A stretch of 64,000 nt of DNA, from positions 2,613,217 to 2,677,216 of the forward strand of contig NZ_KI421513.1 of NCBI RefSeq assembly GCF_000473325.1, read 5' to 3'. The position numbers and the translations under genes are program-made. Every line of letters begins with the position of its first letter. Positions within the stretch are counted from its first letter, which is position 1. The notes beneath the pieces are model-generated. The model made no database searches. It worked only from the letters and a program-made list of their open reading frames with translations, and had not been told where the DNA came from. This stretch comes from Leisingera caerulea DSM 24564. GTDB taxonomy: Bacteria > Pseudomonadota > Alphaproteobacteria > Rhodobacterales > Rhodobacteraceae. Shown piece by piece: positions 19,167 to 27,008 of the stretch.

Positions 19167-20408
19167 TCAGTCCTTTCCCGCCGCCATTTGCACCAGCGTC
19201 AGGCAAACGTCTGTGGCCTTGGCCATGTCCTGCACAGAGATCCACTCCAATGGTCCGTGCACGTTTTGCATGCCGGTGAAGATGTTTGGGGTCGGCACCC
19301 CCAACTCAGTCAGCCGTGAGCCGTCTGTGCCGCCGCGGATCGGGGCCGTGATTGGGGCGATTCCATGCGCCTTGCAGGCTTCCAGCGCCAGCTCCACCGG
19401 GGTCATGTCGTTTTCCAGCCAGTACCGCATGTTGCGGTATTGCGGGTGGATTTCGCAGGCAATCTCCGCCCGCGGTTCCGAGGCCTGCACAGCCTCGCAG
19501 ACCTTGCGCAGCAGATCGCCCTTGGCGGCCAGCCCGTCCAGCTCGAAATCGCGCAGGATCAGCTTGATCTCCATCTCCGAAGACCCGCCGTTCATGTCGG
19601 TGATATGGATGAACCCCTTGCGCCCGTCCGTGGTTTCCGGTGTCATCGTGGCCTGCGGCAGGGTCTGAACGATCTTGGCCGCCAGATGCGCGGCGTTCAC
19701 CAGCTTCTCCTTAGCCCAGCCGGGGTGGATCGAGACCCCCTTGATGCGCACCACCGCCCGGTCGGCAGAAAAGCTTTCATAGACGATCTCGCCCGCGTCG
19801 CCGCCGTCGAGCGTATAGGCGAACGCCACGCCCAGATCCTTGGGAAGCTGCGCGCCCACACCGCGGCCGATCTCCTCGTCCGGGGTGAAGGCGAGGCGGA
19901 TGTGCGGGTGCTTGATGTCCGGATGTGCCAGCAAGTGCCGGGCCAGCGTCATCACGATGGCCACGCCCGCCTTGTCGTCGGCGCCCAAAAGGGTGAGGCC
20001 GGAGGCGGTGATCAGGTCGTCGCCCTGTTTGGAGGCGAGGTAGGGGGATTTTTCCGGGGACAGCACCAGGTCCGGGTTGTCGGGGAAGGTGATGTCAGTG
20101 CCATCGTAGCCTTTGATCACACGCGGCTTGACGCCGGTTGCGTTGAACTGCGGCGCGGTGTCGACATGGGCGAGGAAACCGATGGCCGGCCCCGGCGCGG
20201 TGGCCGGAACAGTGGCCAGCACCACGCCGTAGTCCGTGAGTGTGACATCCTCAGCGCCGATCTCCTGCAGTTCGCTCACCAGCAGGTTCAGCATGTCGAA
20301 CTGGATCGCGGTGCTGGGCGTGGTGGCCGAGGTCTCGTCGCTTTGGCTGTCGATGGCGGCATAGCGGACCAGACGGTCCTCGAGCTCTTGGTCAAAAATG
20401 CGGGTCAT
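19167..20408 (-). CDS. pepT: Peptidase T (tripeptide aminopeptidase, M20B)
   Basis: Dinuclear zinc aminopeptidase that removes the N-terminal residue of tripeptides in the cytoplasm. The 413-aa protein shows the M20 metal motifs in order: FLAHVDTAPQ, LLGADDKAGVA, FTPDEEIGRG, LDGGDAGEIVYE, and the late GGTDGSRLTELGVPTPNIFTG with a C-terminal metal His region. Length and motif spacing match PepT. GGAGG lies five bases before the ATG. It is followed on the - strand by the DUF4177 gene and preceded by a repeat-rich gap after gatB. It would fit downstream of peptide import. Confidence 0.96.
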   Translation of the reverse strand: MTRIFDQELEDRLVRYAAIDSQSDETSATTPSTAIQFDMLNLLVSELQEIGAEDVTLTDYGVVLATVPATAPGPAIGFLAHVDTAPQFNATGVKPRVIKGYDGTDITFPDNPDLVLSPEKSPYLASKQGDDLITASGLTLLGADDKAGVAIVMTLARHLLAHPDIKHPHIRLAFTPDEEIGRGVGAQLPKDLGVAFAYTLDGGDAGEIVYESFSADRAVVRIKGVSIHPGWAKEKLVNAAHLAAKIVQTLPQATMTPETTDGRKGFIHITDMNGGSSEMEIKLILRDFELDGLAAKGDLLRKVCEAVQASEPRAEIACEIHPQYRNMRYWLENDMTPVELALEACKAHGIAPITAPIRGGTDGSRLTELGVPTPNIFTGMQNVHGPLEWISVQDMAKATDVCLTLVQMAAGKD

Positions 20409-20527
20409 GAAACCTCCGGGATTTTGGGTGGAGGAAAGCCGCTGGCGCGGGGAAGGTCAAGGCAGGGAGAAATCCCAGCGCAGAGTGTAGCAGGACAGAA
20501 AGGGCAGACCCCGCCCACGGGGGGGGC

Positions 20528-20568
20528 GGGCGGGGGCATAGCCCCCGCCCATGGGGGCGGTCGGGAGC
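20528..20568. repeat. CCATGG-centred hairpin repeat, copy 2, with adjoining hairpin
   Basis: The core (20541-20568) has arms GCCCCCG and CGGGAGC (one mismatch) around CCCATGGGGGCGGT, which equals the inner 14-mer of copy 1 except for its last base. The left arm also pairs perfectly with an upstream arm: GGGCGGGGGC (20528-20537), loop ATA, GCCCCCGCCC (20541-20550). Two alternative hairpins therefore share one strand. Confidence 0.8.
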
Positions 20569-20612
20569 TGCCCGGCGTGCCGCTGGGCGAAGGGTCTGAA
20601 TGGCACCGCCCG

Positions 20613-20651
20613 GTGCACAAGGGGTGTACAGAGGGTGCACGCATGGCACCC
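20613..20651. repeat. GTGCAC/GTGTAC 11-bp periodic repeat, copy 1
   Basis: Three consecutive 11-mers: GTGCACAAGGG (20613-20623), GTGTACAGAGG (20624-20634) and GTGCACGCATG (20635-20645), then GCACCC. The last unit and its flank recur at 58130-58147 upstream of an M20 gene. The 11-bp spacing would put each unit on the same face of the helix. Confidence 0.7.
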
Positions 20652-20714
20652 TCGTTTCGGCACGAAAAAGGGCGCCGCAAGGGGCGCCCTTCGCTAATCC
20701 GTTTTCCGCCGGGA

Positions 20715-22226
20715 TCAGCCGACCAGTTTCTTGGCGACCAGCTCGTTCACCGCCTTGGGGTTGGCCTTGCCGCCGGTGGCCTTCATCACCTGGCCGACAA
20801 ACCAGCCTGCCAGTTTCGGGTTCACCTTGGCCTTCTCCACCTGCGCCGGGTTGGCGGCGATGATCTCGTCCAAGGCGGTCTCGATGGCGCCGGTATCGGT
20901 CACCTGCTTCATCCCGCGGTCTTCGACGATCTGCGCCGGGTCGCCGCCTTCGGTGTAGACGATTTCGAACAGGTCCTTGGCGATCTTGCCGGAGATCGCA
21001 TCCGAGGCGATCAGGTCGATGATGCCGCCCAGCTGGGCGGGGGAAACCGGGGACTCGGTGATCGCGTGATCTTCTTTCTTCAGGCGGCCGAACAGCTCGT
21101 TGATGACCCAGTTGGCGGCCAGCTTGCCGCTGCGGCCCTTTGCAGTTTCTTCAAAGAAGGCCGCCGATTCCACATCCGCGGTCAGCACCGAGGCGTCATA
21201 GTCGCTGAGGCCGAAGTCGTTGATGAAGCGCGCCTTTTTCTCGTCCGGCAGTTCCGGCAGATTGGCGGCGATGCCGTCCACCCAGTCCTGTTCGATCTCC
21301 AGCGGCAGCAGGTCGGGGTCGGGGAAATAACGGTAGTCGTGCGCCTCTTCCTTGGAGCGCATGGAGCGGGTCTCGCCCTTATCCGGGTCATACAGGCGGG
21401 TCTCCTGCACGATCTCTCCGCCGGCCTCAAGGATGGCGATCTGGCGGCGCGCCTCGACCTCGATGGCTTGCTGGATGAAGCGCATGGAGTTCATGTTCTT
21501 GATCTCGCAGCGGGTGCCGAGGTGGCTGAAGTCCTGGGTTTCCTGGTACTTCTCGTACTGGCCCGGCAGGCAGACCGAAACGTTCACGTCGGCGCGCAGG
21601 TTGCCGTTCTGCATGTTGCCGTCGCAGGTGCCCAGGTACTGCATGATCTGGCGCAGCTTGGCGATGTAGGCCGCCGCTTCCTCAGGGCCCCGGATGTCGG
21701 GGCGGGAGACGATCTCCATCAGGCAGACACCGGTCCGGTTCAGGTCGACAAAGGACATATGCGGGTCCATGTCGTGGATGGATTTGCCGGCGTCCTGCTC
21801 CATGTGGATACGCTCGACCCGCACATTGCGGGCAGTGCCGTCGCCCAGTTCCACCAGCACTTCGCCTTCACCCACAATGGGATGATACAGCTGCGAGATC
21901 TGGTAGCCCTGCGGCAGGTCGGGATAGAAATAGTTCTTGCGGTCAAAGGCAGACCACAGGTTGATGTCCGCCTTGAGACCCAAGCCAGTGCGCACCGCCT
22001 GCTCGACGCAGTATTCGTTGATCACCGGCAGCATGCCGGGCATTGCCGCATCCACGAAAGCCACGTTGGAGTTCGGCTCGGCGCCGAACTTGGTGGAGGC
22101 GCCGGAGAACAGCTTGGCATTGGAGCTGACCTGGGCATGCACCTCCATGCCGATGACCAGTTCCCAGTCATGCTTGGCGCCCGCGATCACCTTGGGCTTG
22201 GGGAGTTCATATGTCAGGTCGAGCAT
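20715..22226 (-). CDS. gatB: Aspartyl/glutamyl-tRNA amidotransferase subunit B
   Basis: Subunit of GatCAB, which converts misacylated Glu-tRNA(Gln) and Asp-tRNA(Asn) to the amide forms. The 503-aa protein starts with the typical [22 protein letters not shown] and shows [19 protein letters not shown], the GatB hallmark, and [17 protein letters not shown]. The C-terminal YqeY-like tail domain (roughly residues 360-500) ends [15 protein letters not shown]. GatA and GatC are not adjacent here. It is divergent from tex. The presence of gatB implies indirect tRNA amidation in this organism. Confidence 0.97.
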   Translation of the reverse strand: MLDLTYELPKPKVIAGAKHDWELVIGMEVHAQVSSNAKLFSGASTKFGAEPNSNVAFVDAAMPGMLPVINEYCVEQAVRTGLGLKADINLWSAFDRKNYFYPDLPQGYQISQLYHPIVGEGEVLVELGDGTARNVRVERIHMEQDAGKSIHDMDPHMSFVDLNRTGVCLMEIVSRPDIRGPEEAAAYIAKLRQIMQYLGTCDGNMQNGNLRADVNVSVCLPGQYEKYQETQDFSHLGTRCEIKNMNSMRFIQQAIEVEARRQIAILEAGGEIVQETRLYDPDKGETRSMRSKEEAHDYRYFPDPDLLPLEIEQDWVDGIAANLPELPDEKKARFINDFGLSDYDASVLTADVESAAFFEETAKGRSGKLAANWVINELFGRLKKEDHAITESPVSPAQLGGIIDLIASDAISGKIAKDLFEIVYTEGGDPAQIVEDRGMKQVTDTGAIETALDEIIAANPAQVEKAKVNPKLAGWFVGQVMKATGGKANPKAVNELVAKKLVG

Positions 22227-22563
22227 GGTTTTCCGCCGTATCCGAATGTCAGTTGCAGTGACGTGGTGCGATGTTTCATCAGCACAATGTCAATTTCCGT
22301 TGCACAGCGTTCTAGGCCCGGCGGCGCGGAGGAGCAAGAGGGCAGGTGGCGCAGAGAGCTTTGAAGCGGGCGGAAGCCCCTGTGAATAGCACGGGCTGGA
22401 AGCCCGCGCAGCGCCCGTCCGCCCCCATGGGCGGGCGCTTTGCTTCCGCGCGCGGACAGGCGTTGCCCTTCGCGATGGTTCGCCTGTGCCTGATTCAGCC
22501 TCTTGGCGGGGTGCATCAGGAGGGCTAGAACTGGCAGCCCGAGCAGAACTTCAGGAGGCCGCC
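22227..22563. other. gatB-tex divergent intergenic region
   Basis: The 337 bases between the divergent gatB and tex starts contain copy 3 of the CCATGG-centred repeat, in inverted orientation (22411-22438), and a small hairpin GGGCT/AGCCC just upstream. The AT-richer stretch 22235-22310 is likely the gatB promoter. AGGAGG at 22553-22558 is the tex ribosome-binding site. Confidence 0.5.
22411..22438 (-). repeat. CCATGG-centred hairpin repeat, copy 3 (inverted)
   Basis: Read on the - strand, arms GCGCCCG and CGGGCGC pair perfectly around the same 14-mer CCCATGGGGGCGGA as in copy 1. Relative to copy 1 the second arm position changed from a T-A to a C-G pair, a compensatory substitution that keeps the stem. 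Confidence 0.8.
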
Positions 22564-24918
22564 TTGGACACATCCGCCCGCATCAGCCAGACCATTGCCA
22601 CGGAAATCGGCGCCGCCGCCAAGCAGGTGAGCGCTGCAGTGGCGCTGCTGGATGAAGGCGCCACCGTGCCCTTTGTCGCGCGCTACCGGAAGGAGGCGAC
22701 GGGGGGCTTGGATGACACTCAGCTGCGCACCCTAGCAGAGCGTCTGGAGTATCTGCGCGAGCTGGAAAAGCGGCGCGCCGCCATCCTCGAGTCGATCAAG
22801 GGGCAGGATAAGCTGACCGACGACCTGGCGGCCTCAATCGCCAAGGCAGAGACCAAGGCGCAGCTGGAGGATATCTATCTGCCTTACAAGCCCAAGCGGC
22901 GCACCAAGGCGATGATCGCCAAGGAGAACGGGCTGGAGCCGCTGGCAGATGCCATCCTGGCCGACCGCAGCGCCGATCCGGAGAATCTGGCGGAAGGTTA
23001 TATCACTGAGGCCGTGGCCACGGTGAAGGATGCGCTGAACGGCGCGCGGGATATCCTGACCGAGCGGCTGACCGAGAATGCAGCCCTTTTGGGCCGACTG
23101 CGGGAATTCCTGCAGAAGGAGGCGGTGCTCACAGCCAAGGTTATCGAGGGCAAGGAGCAGGAGGGCGCCAAGTTCTCCGACTACTTCGCCCATTCCGAGC
23201 GCTGGGCGGACGTGCCCTCGCACCGGGCGCTGGCGATGCTGCGAGGCTCCAATGAGGGCGTGCTGACGCTGGACGTGGGGCCGGAGCCGGAAGAGGGCGT
23301 GGCCCGGGCCGAGGCGATGGTGGCGGCGGAGCTGGGCGCGGGCGGTAACGGGCCGGGCGATGTCTGGCTGCGCAAGGTGGCGGGCTGGACCTGGCGGGTG
23401 AAGCTGTCGCTGTCGATGATGCTGGAGCTGATGGGCGATTTGCGGGGCCGCGCGCAGGAGGACGCCATTCAGGTCTTTGCCCGCAACCTCAAAGACCTGC
23501 TGTTCGCAGCTCCGGCCGGTGCGCGGCCGACTCTCGGGCTGGACCCGGGCATTCGCACCGGCGTCAAGGCGGCAGTGGTCGATGCAACCGGGAAATTGGT
23601 GGCCACCGAGACGTTGTACCCGTTCCAGCCGAAGAACGACCTGCGCGGGGCGCAGGTGTCGATTGTGAAACTGATTGCCGAACACGGCGTGGAGCTGATC
23701 GCCATCGGCAACGGCACCGCCAGCCGCGAGACCGAGCGGATGGTGGCGGAGGTGCTGAAACACCTGCCCGCCAAGATCAAGACGCCGACCAAGGTTGTGG
23801 TGTCAGAGGCCGGCGCCTCGGTCTATTCCGCGTCTGAGCTGGCGGCTCGGGAATTCCCGGATCTGGACGTAAGCTTGCGCGGGGCGGTGTCGATTGCGCG
23901 GCGCCTGCAGGACCCGTTGGCGGAGCTGGTGAAGATCGAACCCAAGAGCATCGGCGTCGGCCAGTATCAGCATGATGTGGACCAGCACAAACTCTCAAAG
24001 TCGCTGGAAGCGGTGATCGAGGATGTGGTGAACGCGGTGGGCGTCGACCTCAACATGGCCTCAGCCCCGCTGCTGAGCCATGTGTCGGGCCTTGGCCCCG
24101 GTCTGGCGGAGGCGATTGTGGCGCACCGGGACATGAACGGTGCATTTGCCTCGCGCAAGGAGCTGCTGAAGGTCGCGCGGCTTGGACCGAAGGCGTTTGA
24201 ACAATGCGCGGGCTTCCTCCGTATCCGCGATGGTAAGGAGCCGCTGGATGCGTCCTCGGTTCACCCCGAAAGCTATGACGTGGCGCGCAGGATCGTGGCC
24301 GCCTGCGGGCGCGATATCCGCCAGATCATGGGGGACGGCGCGGCGCTGAAGTCCTTGCGTGCCGAAGATTTTGTGGGCGGCGATGTTGGCCTGCCGACGG
24401 TGCGGGACATTTTTCAGGAGCTGGAGAAGCCGGGCCGCGACCCGCGCCCGTCCTTTGTGACCGCCTCTTTCAAGGACGGGGTGGAGGCGATTACCGACCT
24501 GAAGCCCGGCATGGTGCTGGAGGGCACGGTGACCAACGTCGCGGCCTTTGGCGCATTTGTCGACATCGGCGTGCATCAGGACGGGCTGGTGCATGTGAGC
24601 CAGTTGGCCGACCGGTTTGTGAAAGACCCGCACGAGGTGGTGAAAACCGGCCAGGTGGTGAAGGTGACGGTGACCGAGGTGGATGTGGGGCGGAAACGCA
24701 TTGGCCTGACCATGAAGAAGGACGGCGGTGCCTCGGCTAAGGAAGACCGCAATGCCCGCGGCCCGGCCAAGGGAGCGGCCCCGCGCCGGGGCGGCAAGCC
24801 GGGCGGGCAGCCGGGCGGCAGGGGTAAGATGACTTCTGGACCCAAGGGCGGTCAGGGCAGGGATCAGGGAACCGGCGCGCTGGGGGCGGCCTTGATGGAC
24901 GCTTTTAAGAAGAAATGA
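22564..24918 (+). CDS. tex: Tex-family RNA-binding transcription accessory protein
   Basis: A 784-aa Tex/YhgF protein. The N-terminal HTH-like helices ([17 protein letters not shown]) are followed by the YqgF/RNase H-like domain ([17 protein letters not shown] near residue 325), helix-hairpin-helix segments ([17 protein letters not shown]) and a C-terminal S1 domain ([19 protein letters not shown]). It ends with a Gly/Lys/Pro-rich tail of about 60 residues. The start is TTG at 22564: AGGAGG lies five bases before it, and the following DTSARISQ resembles family N-termini. The open frame extends further upstream without a credible site. Tex associates with nucleic acid and affects transcription and stress tolerance. 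Confidence 0.95.
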   Translation: MDTSARISQTIATEIGAAAKQVSAAVALLDEGATVPFVARYRKEATGGLDDTQLRTLAERLEYLRELEKRRAAILESIKGQDKLTDDLAASIAKAETKAQLEDIYLPYKPKRRTKAMIAKENGLEPLADAILADRSADPENLAEGYITEAVATVKDALNGARDILTERLTENAALLGRLREFLQKEAVLTAKVIEGKEQEGAKFSDYFAHSERWADVPSHRALAMLRGSNEGVLTLDVGPEPEEGVARAEAMVAAELGAGGNGPGDVWLRKVAGWTWRVKLSLSMMLELMGDLRGRAQEDAIQVFARNLKDLLFAAPAGARPTLGLDPGIRTGVKAAVVDATGKLVATETLYPFQPKNDLRGAQVSIVKLIAEHGVELIAIGNGTASRETERMVAEVLKHLPAKIKTPTKVVVSEAGASVYSASELAAREFPDLDVSLRGAVSIARRLQDPLAELVKIEPKSIGVGQYQHDVDQHKLSKSLEAVIEDVVNAVGVDLNMASAPLLSHVSGLGPGLAEAIVAHRDMNGAFASRKELLKVARLGPKAFEQCAGFLRIRDGKEPLDASSVHPESYDVARRIVAACGRDIRQIMGDGAALKSLRAEDFVGGDVGLPTVRDIFQELEKPGRDPRPSFVTASFKDGVEAITDLKPGMVLEGTVTNVAAFGAFVDIGVHQDGLVHVSQLADRFVKDPHEVVKTGQVVKVTVTEVDVGRKRIGLTMKKDGGASAKEDRNARGPAKGAAPRRGGKPGGQPGGRGKMTSGPKGGQGRDQGTGALGAALMDAFKKK

Positions 24919-24924
24919 CGAGAC

Positions 24925-24938
24925 GGGGCTTCGGCCCC
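24925..24938 (+). terminator. UUCG-capped hairpin after tex
   Basis: GGGGC / GCCCC stem with the very stable TTCG tetraloop, seven bases after the tex stop. There is no T tract, so termination strength is uncertain. Confidence 0.5.
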
Positions 24939-25101
24939 AATTCGATCAGGACAGAGTGTGCACGGGCTGGCTGCGTCCGCAGAAGTATTGCGGTGAGCGT
25001 CTGCCCGGGCGCGTGCGGAACGCGCCCGCCGCTGGCGCGACGGGCGGCGGCTACCGCTGATGGCTGAGATGTAACGATGCGTGAAAGCTGCGTTCTGCGC
25101 C

Positions 25102-26388
25102 TCAGGCGGGGCTGAATTCCAGTCCTTGTTCGGTAAAGGCGACAGTCTGGCCGTTCTCGATCTCGTCGCGGAACTGGCCTGCGATGGCCTGCAAAGCACC
25201 GGCGTGGCCGCGGGCCGCAAAGTGGCTGACAGAGCGGATGCGGGCGCTGTTGTCGAAGCCTTCCTCTGCGTGGGCCCAGACCAGCGGGTGAAGTTCGTTC
25301 AGGTGGTCGCGGATCAGCCAGCTGGCGGCTTCGGATATCTTCAGCCGGGGAACGTCAGCCTGCAGGTTCTGCCCCAGCCCCTTGCGCAGGGCGACGGTGC
25401 AATAGGCCGCCAAGAGGTTGATCATCTCCTGCGACGGGTTGGCCTGCACGATGTCCCTGAGGCCGTCGAGGAAAAAGCGGGTATCGACCCGGGCGCAGGC
25501 CTGATCGTCGATGGCGATGGCGTCGAAATAAACCCAGGTATAGCCGCCCGCCCCCCAAGTCTGCGCAGTGCGCGCCGCGGTCCGGCGGGCCTCCAGCTCC
25601 AGTGCCGCATAAGAGCCTGAGCAGCGCGGCAGCATATGGGTGCCGAGGGTGCGCATGTGGCGGTGGTTGGCCGGGGCCAGGTCGATCAGGGCGCCAAAGG
25701 CATCCGCCACCGGCAGGGTACCGCTGGTGCTGCCGGCAAACAGGGCGCATTGCGCCGATTTGAGGAAGGGACTGTCTTTGCTGTCCTCCGCAATCGGCTC
25801 CAGCAGGGCGGCGGCGCGGTCGAAATGGGCGGCGCATCGGCGCTGGCTGGAGGCCGGGGCTGCAGGAGCATTGCCGGGGCTGCGCCAGGCCCAGCCGATG
25901 TCGATATGGGCCAGTGCCACCAGGGCGGTCAGATAGGGATCGTGGCGGTGCTCTGCCCGCAGCGCCTCAAACGCCATCAGGCCGCGGATCAGGCTGCGAT
26001 TGCCGGCATCCTTTTGCTCGGCCAGGGCATGTTCGGTGGCATTCACCACGTCGGCACGGGCGCCATAGGCGATGAGATCGGCCAGCGGCAGGCCGCAGCG
26101 GGCGGCAGCGCGGCTGTCGTCTGCTTCCCGGATCGCGCTGGAGAGGTCCTCCCAGCGTTCCTGGCGGGCCAGGAACTGTCCGTGGTCCTGCGCTTGCAGG
26201 CAGTCGGGATCGCCTTCGGCGCTGCGGATCGGGATGGACAGGCTGTCTTCCAGGCTCCGGTTCAGCAGCGCGTCAGCGGGGGGCGGAGCGGGCGCAGGAC
26301 CCGGGCGGCTGGCGGGCCGGGAGCTGCGGGACATCAGATCTGAAATCCGGGACAGAAGATCCCGTGCCTGTCGAGACTGTGTGAGCAT
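25102..26388 (-). CDS. Unrecognised 428-aa helical protein
   Basis: I do not recognise this family. The ATG at 26388 has AGGAAG seven bases upstream. The N-terminal 45 residues are Arg/Ser/Pro-rich (SSRPASRPGPAPAPPPADA) and look disordered. Most of the rest is Ala-rich and predicted helical by eye, with paired-helix character reminiscent of TPR or Sel1-like repeats (for example RCAAHFDRAAALLEPIAEDSKD). Conserved-looking aromatic motifs are DIGWAWRSPG and TWGAGGYTWVYFDAIAIDDQA. No signal peptide or membrane segment is present. It stands alone between tex (converging) and the pepN pair. A cytoplasmic protein of unknown role. Confidence 0.7.
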   Translation of the reverse strand: MLTQSRQARDLLSRISDLMSRSSRPASRPGPAPAPPPADALLNRSLEDSLSIPIRSAEGDPDCLQAQDHGQFLARQERWEDLSSAIREADDSRAAARCGLPLADLIAYGARADVVNATEHALAEQKDAGNRSLIRGLMAFEALRAEHRHDPYLTALVALAHIDIGWAWRSPGNAPAAPASSQRRCAAHFDRAAALLEPIAEDSKDSPFLKSAQCALFAGSTSGTLPVADAFGALIDLAPANHRHMRTLGTHMLPRCSGSYAALELEARRTAARTAQTWGAGGYTWVYFDAIAIDDQACARVDTRFFLDGLRDIVQANPSQEMINLLAAYCTVALRKGLGQNLQADVPRLKISEAASWLIRDHLNELHPLVWAHAEEGFDNSARIRSVSHFAARGHAGALQAIAGQFRDEIENGQTVAFTEQGLEFSPA

Positions 26389-26549
26389 TTTTGCTTCCTG
26401 AAGAGTGGCAGCTTATCGTTGGTCTCAGTTTCCTCAGGCAATGGGGCGCAAAGATGGCGGCAGTGGGGAAGTTCCCGCGCACAGGCGGTTAATCGCCTTT
26501 CACTGCCGACAATCCTAAATTGTTTTGGCGGGGCTTTGACGGGCGGCGG

Positions 26550-27008
26550 TCAGAAGGCCGTGAAATGGTGCCGCTCCGTGCGCAGCCCGCACTTTTGGAA
26601 TTCCGCGTCAGCTTCGGCGTGCGGCGGGGTGGCCTCCTGCGGCAGGCGGATGCGCTTGCCGTTGCGCAGAACCAGCGTGGCCCGCACCGAGAGGTCCCAG
26701 CGGGTGTCGAAACGCACCCGGTCAATCTCGCTGAGATCTGCTTCACCAGTCAGCCCGCCGCTGAACCATTCGATGCGGTTTCGGGAAATCCTAAGCCCTG
26801 CCAGAGGGTTGCGGATCAGGTCCAGAAGGGCAGGCAGGGCTGGCAGGGCCAGCAGGACCGTCAGCCACAGGGCCGCGTCCAGCACCAGCCACAGCACCAG
26901 CAGGACCGCCAGCCAGCCGCCCGTCGCGAGAATAGCGGTGTTGGAACGGCCCCGGCGGGAGAAGCTGTAGGGCTCCGCCGGGGCAGGTTTTCCGGGCGTC
27001 TCAGGCAT
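26550..27008 (-). CDS. Small membrane protein (152 aa), coupled to pepN
   Basis: Two adjacent hydrophobic segments (roughly residues 35-75) are followed by a soluble beta-rich C-terminal half (RISRNRIEWFSGGLTGEADL, then RATLVLRNGKRIRLP). The layout resembles DUF2244-type or PH-like membrane proteins, but I am not certain of the family. The ATG at 27008 overlaps the pepN stop (ATGCCTGA), implying translational coupling. Longer in-frame starts exist inside pepN (27032, 27065). A typical bacterial membrane protein of unknown role, probably expressed with pepN. Confidence 0.7.
   Translation of the reverse strand: MPETPGKPAPAEPYSFSRRGRSNTAILATGGWLAVLLVLWLVLDAALWLTVLLALPALPALLDLIRNPLAGLRISRNRIEWFSGGLTGEADLSEIDRVRFDTRWDLSVRATLVLRNGKRIRLPQEATPPHAEADAEFQKCGLRTERHHFTAF

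Larger units (their letters stand above)
20409..20714. other. pepT-gatB intergenic region, repeat-rich
   Basis: These 306 bases carry no gene but two kinds of repeat that recur elsewhere in the window. One is a CCATGG-centred hairpin element (20541-20568), preceded by a perfect 10-bp hairpin (20528-20550). The other is a short-period GTGCAC/GTGTAC repeat (20613-20651). The region separates the gatB 3' end from the pepT promoter. Confidence 0.6.

Noticed and set aside
20600..20652. Possible CRISPR or insertion-sequence end from the GTGCAC repeats.
   Set aside because: Unit length is only 11 bases, with no spacers and no transposase; it is treated as a short intergenic repeat.
19365..22364. 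A 999-codon open frame on the + strand opposite pepT and gatB.
   Set aside because: It is antisense to two real genes and runs across a repeat-rich intergenic region; no protein family features.
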